Position numbers and translations under genes: made by a program. From NCBI GenBank assembly GCA_913052515.1, contig CAJXFJ010000048.1:1-8954 (forward strand): a DNA stretch of 8,954 nucleotides, given 5' to 3'. The notes beneath the pieces were generated by a model. The model did no database searches. It worked only from the letters and a program-made list of their open reading frames with translations, and was not told the DNA's origin. Origin of the DNA: an uncultured Flavobacteriales bacterium (GTDB taxonomy: Bacteria; Bacteroidota; Bacteroidia; Flavobacteriales; Vicingaceae). This document shows positions 6,906 through 8,954 of this stretch, piece after piece (within the stretch, counting starts at the first letter, position 1; each line of letters opens with the position of its first letter).

Positions 6906-7736
6906 TTAAACAAAAATATCTTGATTCACATTTTCAATTAAACCCTTTTTTTGCGCTTGCGAAAAGAGTGTTTTAACCGCTGCTCTTCCTTCTGTTCCCA
7001 AATCTAAGGAATATTGATTAACATATAAGTCTATGTGCTGCTGGCAGACAGCTTCATTCATTTCTTGCGCATGGTCTCTTACAAACTCTTTTGAGGATTC
7101 TGGGTTTTCAAAAGCAAAGGCTATGCTTTGGTGAATTAGCTGGTCAATCGTTTTTTTTAGCTTTTCATCCATGCCTCGTTTTACAGCAATACCACCTAAG
7201 GGAATTAAACTTCCCGAAACTTCTTCCCAATAATTTCCCAAATCTATCAACTTCACCAATCCTTTTTCTTGGTAAGTAAAGCGATTTTCGTGAATGATTA
7301 ATCCCGCTTCTACCTCTTCATTCAAAACTGCTGATTCTATATTAGAAAATAACATTTCCTTTTTATCAGTCGCACTTGGATAAGCCAAGCTCAAAAGAAA
7401 ATTTGCGGTGGTCAATTTCCCAGGAATGGCAATACGAGCTCCATTAACCTCTGCTTCACTTAAATGCTTTTTTGCAATCAATAAAGGCCCTACTCCACTA
7501 CCTAAGGCACTTCCACTATTTAGAATTTGATATTCGTCGTGTAATAATGCCAAAGCGTGATAGCTTAACTTACTCACTGCCAATTCTCCTTTGAAAGCCT
7601 TTTCATTCAACTCTTCTACATCGGCAAATACAGACTCAAAGGTTAAGCCTTGAGTGTCAATTTTTTGATGCAAAAGGGCATCAAAAATAAATGTATCATT
7701 CGGACATGGCGATAAGCCAATTTTAATGCTGGTCAT
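6906..7736 (-). CDS. mqnD: 1,4-dihydroxy-6-naphthoate synthase (futalosine pathway)
   Basis: This 276-residue protein has the periplasmic-binding-protein-like fold of MqnD, which turns cyclic dehypoxanthinyl futalosine into 1,4-dihydroxy-6-naphthoate, the late soluble step of menaquinone synthesis by the futalosine route. The signature SPCPNDTF is at 9-16. SKLSYHA (55-61), GSGVGPLL (79-86) and PGKLTTANFLL (105-115) line the predicted ligand cleft. H149 in GLIIHE corresponds to the histidine proposed as catalytic base in the Thermus enzyme. MqnA is a close relative, but the SPCPND start and the mqnB neighbour favour MqnD. No signal peptide is seen, consistent with a cytoplasmic enzyme. The start ATG (7734-7736) lies inside the end of mqnB, with a 14-nt overlap, and the stop touches the hldD start. 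Confidence 0.94.
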   Translation of the reverse strand: MTSIKIGLSPCPNDTFIFDALLHQKIDTQGLTFESVFADVEELNEKAFKGELAVSKLSYHALALLHDEYQILNSGSALGSGVGPLLIAKKHLSEAEVNGARIAIPGKLTTANFLLSLAYPSATDKKEMLFSNIESAVLNEEVEAGLIIHENRFTYQEKGLVKLIDLGNYWEEVSGSLIPLGGIAVKRGMDEKLKKTIDQLIHQSIAFAFENPESSKEFVRDHAQEMNEAVCQQHIDLYVNQYSLDLGTEGRAAVKTLFSQAQKKGLIENVNQDIFV

Positions 7737-8388
7737 TCCTTAGCTGTTTTAAGAACTGCAATGTACTTACAGTCAAATTTTGAATTGCTGAATCAATCTT
7801 CCAATTGGCTTTGTTTCTAACCTCCACCTGATTTGATATTGCTCTAAACTGCATGCAATCTTGTTTGGATTGTGCACAAGCATAAAAAAAGGCAGCACCT
7901 TCCATGCTTTCAACCGCACTACTGAATTTTTGCTCTAGCTTTTTTATCGATTCTTCTTTTCCATGTACTTTATTCACACTGATGCCATCAATTGTAGGCA
8001 AATTGTGCAACTTTCTAAATCCCGTAGGATATTGAGCATAAATCCTTTTTTGCTGAAATGGAAACTTATCTGCTTGTTCAAATTCCAAATCAAACACATC
8101 TAAAAAAGCATCTTTACTTTCTGCGCCTAAATCTGCAAAATACTCCGACTCTACCTCTACGACTTGACCCAGCGAATACACCGTTCCAATTTGTCCGGCA
8201 ATTCCAACATTTAAAGCCAAATCATATTGATTTTGCGCCAAGGTTTTTCCCAAGGCATAAGCCGTTGCCGTTAACCCCACTCCACTTACCAAAAAGTCGA
8301 CAGTTGGAAAATCATGTGCATTCTTTTCCAACTCCTTTCGAATGGATTGAAGCTCAAAGGCTGTTGCAGCAACAAGCAATACCTTCAT
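7723..8388 (-). CDS. mqnB: Futalosine hydrolase
   Basis: This 221-residue nucleosidase of the MTA/SAH nucleosidase (PNP/UDP) superfamily removes hypoxanthine from futalosine to give dehypoxanthinyl futalosine, the step before MqnC and MqnD. It starts with the typical strand MKVLLVAATAFE, followed by SGVG (35-38) and GIAG (62-65). The catalytic-region motif SMEGA is at 161-165, and the MqnB-type motif RAISN.VE.R (182-191) has Asn where general nucleosidases have Asp. The frame is open upstream to 8439, but I chose the ATG at 8386-8388: the first 17 residues of the longer form do not look like the family and would overlap the upstream gene by about 45 nt, whereas this start sits 5 nt after its stop. 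The 14-nt overlap with mqnD supports joint expression in one pathway. Confidence 0.92.
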   Translation of the reverse strand: MKVLLVAATAFELQSIRKELEKNAHDFPTVDFLVSGVGLTATAYALGKTLAQNQYDLALNVGIAGQIGTVYSLGQVVEVESEYFADLGAESKDAFLDVFDLEFEQADKFPFQQKRIYAQYPTGFRKLHNLPTIDGISVNKVHGKEESIKKLEQKFSSAVESMEGAAFFYACAQSKQDCMQFRAISNQVEVRNKANWKIDSAIQNLTVSTLQFLKQLRNDQH

Positions 8389-8393
8389 TTTTG

Positions 8394-8954
8394 CTAGGAT
8401 TTTGGAATCAATTTCAAGGCATCTAAAAGAAAGTCCCAATATTTTTGAATAGAAGAAATTTGGGCTTTTTCATCTGGCGAATGTGCTCCTCGAATATTCG
8501 GACCAAAAGAAACCATATCCATTTCAGGGTATTTCGCTCCAATTATGCCACATTCTAAGCCACCATGACCGGCCATTACTCTTGGCTCTTCTTTAAACTT
8601 ATCTATATACAGTTGACGTAACAACTCAACTATATCAGATTGTGGACTTGGCGTCCAACCTGGATAATCCCCATCAGTGGTCACCTCAGCACCCACTAAC
8701 TTTAGAGCCGCCCTAATCGCATTAACCTCATCCCATTTTTCAGAATCAACAGCACTTCTGCACAAGCTTAATATTTCTACTTTCCCATTTTGCATAGTAA
8801 TTTGGGCTAAACTGTTTGATGTTTGCACCGTATCTTTCATCGTTGGACTCATACGATAAATCCCAACCGGAACCGCATAGATAGCTTCAATTAAATCTTG
8901 GGTAAACAAAGCAGAAGAAGCTTTTTGCGGAGTGGGAACTTCAGAATATGAAAA
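8394..8954 (-). CDS. pepD: PepD-type aminoacyl-histidine dipeptidase, C-terminal part (5' end outside window)
   Basis: The frame is open to the window edge and ends at TAG 8396-8394, giving the last 186 residues of a protein that is usually about 480-490 residues long. The region matches the C-terminal third of M20 family cytosolic dipeptidases (Xaa-His dipeptidase, carnosinase-like). Visible motifs are YPGWTPSP, HGGLECG and the near-terminal GPNIRGAHSPDE, whose histidine is the last metal ligand in characterised PepD. The remaining metal ligands and the catalytic acid lie in the missing N-terminal part. A TTG at 8907-8909 is not a real start, since coding continues upstream (EVPTPQKASSA). 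It is probably a cytoplasmic enzyme that hydrolyses short peptides, and the first visible gene of the - strand operon leading to mqnB. The symbol is family-based. Confidence 0.88.
   Translation of the reverse strand, partial: FSYSEVPTPQKASSALFTQDLIEAIYAVPVGIYRMSPTMKDTVQTSNSLAQITMQNGKVEILSLCRSAVDSEKWDEVNAIRAALKLVGAEVTTDGDYPGWTPSPQSDIVELLRQLYIDKFKEEPRVMAGHGGLECGIIGAKYPEMDMVSFGPNIRGAHSPDEKAQISSIQKYWDFLLDALKLIPKS

Noticed and set aside
6911..6937. TATTTTTG on the - strand (6918-6911) just before hldD as an internal promoter
   Set aside because: The upstream TTG is only 16 nt away and weak, the match lies in mqnD coding sequence, and the start site would fall on the hldD ATG; a chance A/T-rich match is likelier.
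8058..8426. A 122-codon + strand open frame
   Set aside because: It is antisense to mqnB and the end of the pepD-like gene, has low-complexity Leu/Pro/Gln content, and has no independent support.
8389..8439. Seventeen-residue N-terminal extension of mqnB
   Set aside because: It overlaps the upstream coding region, does not resemble MqnB N-termini, and a good ATG at 8386-8388 starts the canonical first strand.
1..8954. A defence, phage, CRISPR or biosynthetic-cluster system
   Set aside because: No nuclease, toxin-antitoxin, integrase, capsid or repeat-spacer signature was found on either strand; all genes but one fit housekeeping or envelope families.

Overview
The window is AT-rich chromosomal DNA from a member of the Bacteroidota. 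Several features point there: a C-terminal type IX secretion (T9SS) sorting domain at the left edge, a TAnnTTTG-type -7 promoter element with an upstream TTTG, A/T-rich translation starts without clear Shine-Dalgarno sequences, and an alaS / M23 peptidase / short MerR-like neighbourhood that I recall as common in this phylum. The futalosine menaquinone genes suggest a lineage outside the classical Men-pathway Flavobacteriaceae, but this placement is weak. I see no RNA genes, insertion sequences, CRISPR arrays, phage genes or plasmid signatures. Gene density is very high, and the only real intergenic gap is about 139 bp.

Left region (1-4186). The 3' end of a secreted, T9SS-sorted protein gene (+) runs convergently into alaS (-); their stop codons overlap inside a hairpin that could terminate transcription in both directions. 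alaS encodes a complete 868-residue alanyl-tRNA synthetase. A divergent 139-bp intergenic region separates it from a + strand pair: a membrane-anchored M23/LytM-type cell-wall peptidase that starts at TTG, and, 2 nt further on, a small MerR-like DNA-binding protein. The M23 promoter can be read directly (TTTG, 19 nt, TAACTTTG). Its spacer carries a short dyad, the place where MerR-family proteins classically bind.

Right region (4183-8954). Five - strand genes are packed end to end and probably form one operon. In transcription order they are a PepD-type M20 dipeptidase (its 5' end lies outside the window), futalosine hydrolase mqnB, 1,4-dihydroxy-6-naphthoate synthase mqnD, ADP-L-glycero-D-manno-heptose 6-epimerase hldD, and an unrecognised polytopic membrane protein with a large soluble C-terminal part. 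Junctions are 5 nt, a 14-nt overlap, 0 nt and 2 nt. The operon mixes peptide catabolism, menaquinone synthesis, and nucleotide-heptose supply for lipopolysaccharide. The last protein may be a GT-C-like glycosyltransferase with a beta-sandwich tail, so it is a candidate partner for hldD in envelope glycan synthesis. It is the least understood gene here.

Overall the window is mostly housekeeping. The items most worth a second look are the membrane protein at 4183-5937, the dyad within the M23 promoter spacer, and the hairpin spanning the overlapping stop codons at 126-158.
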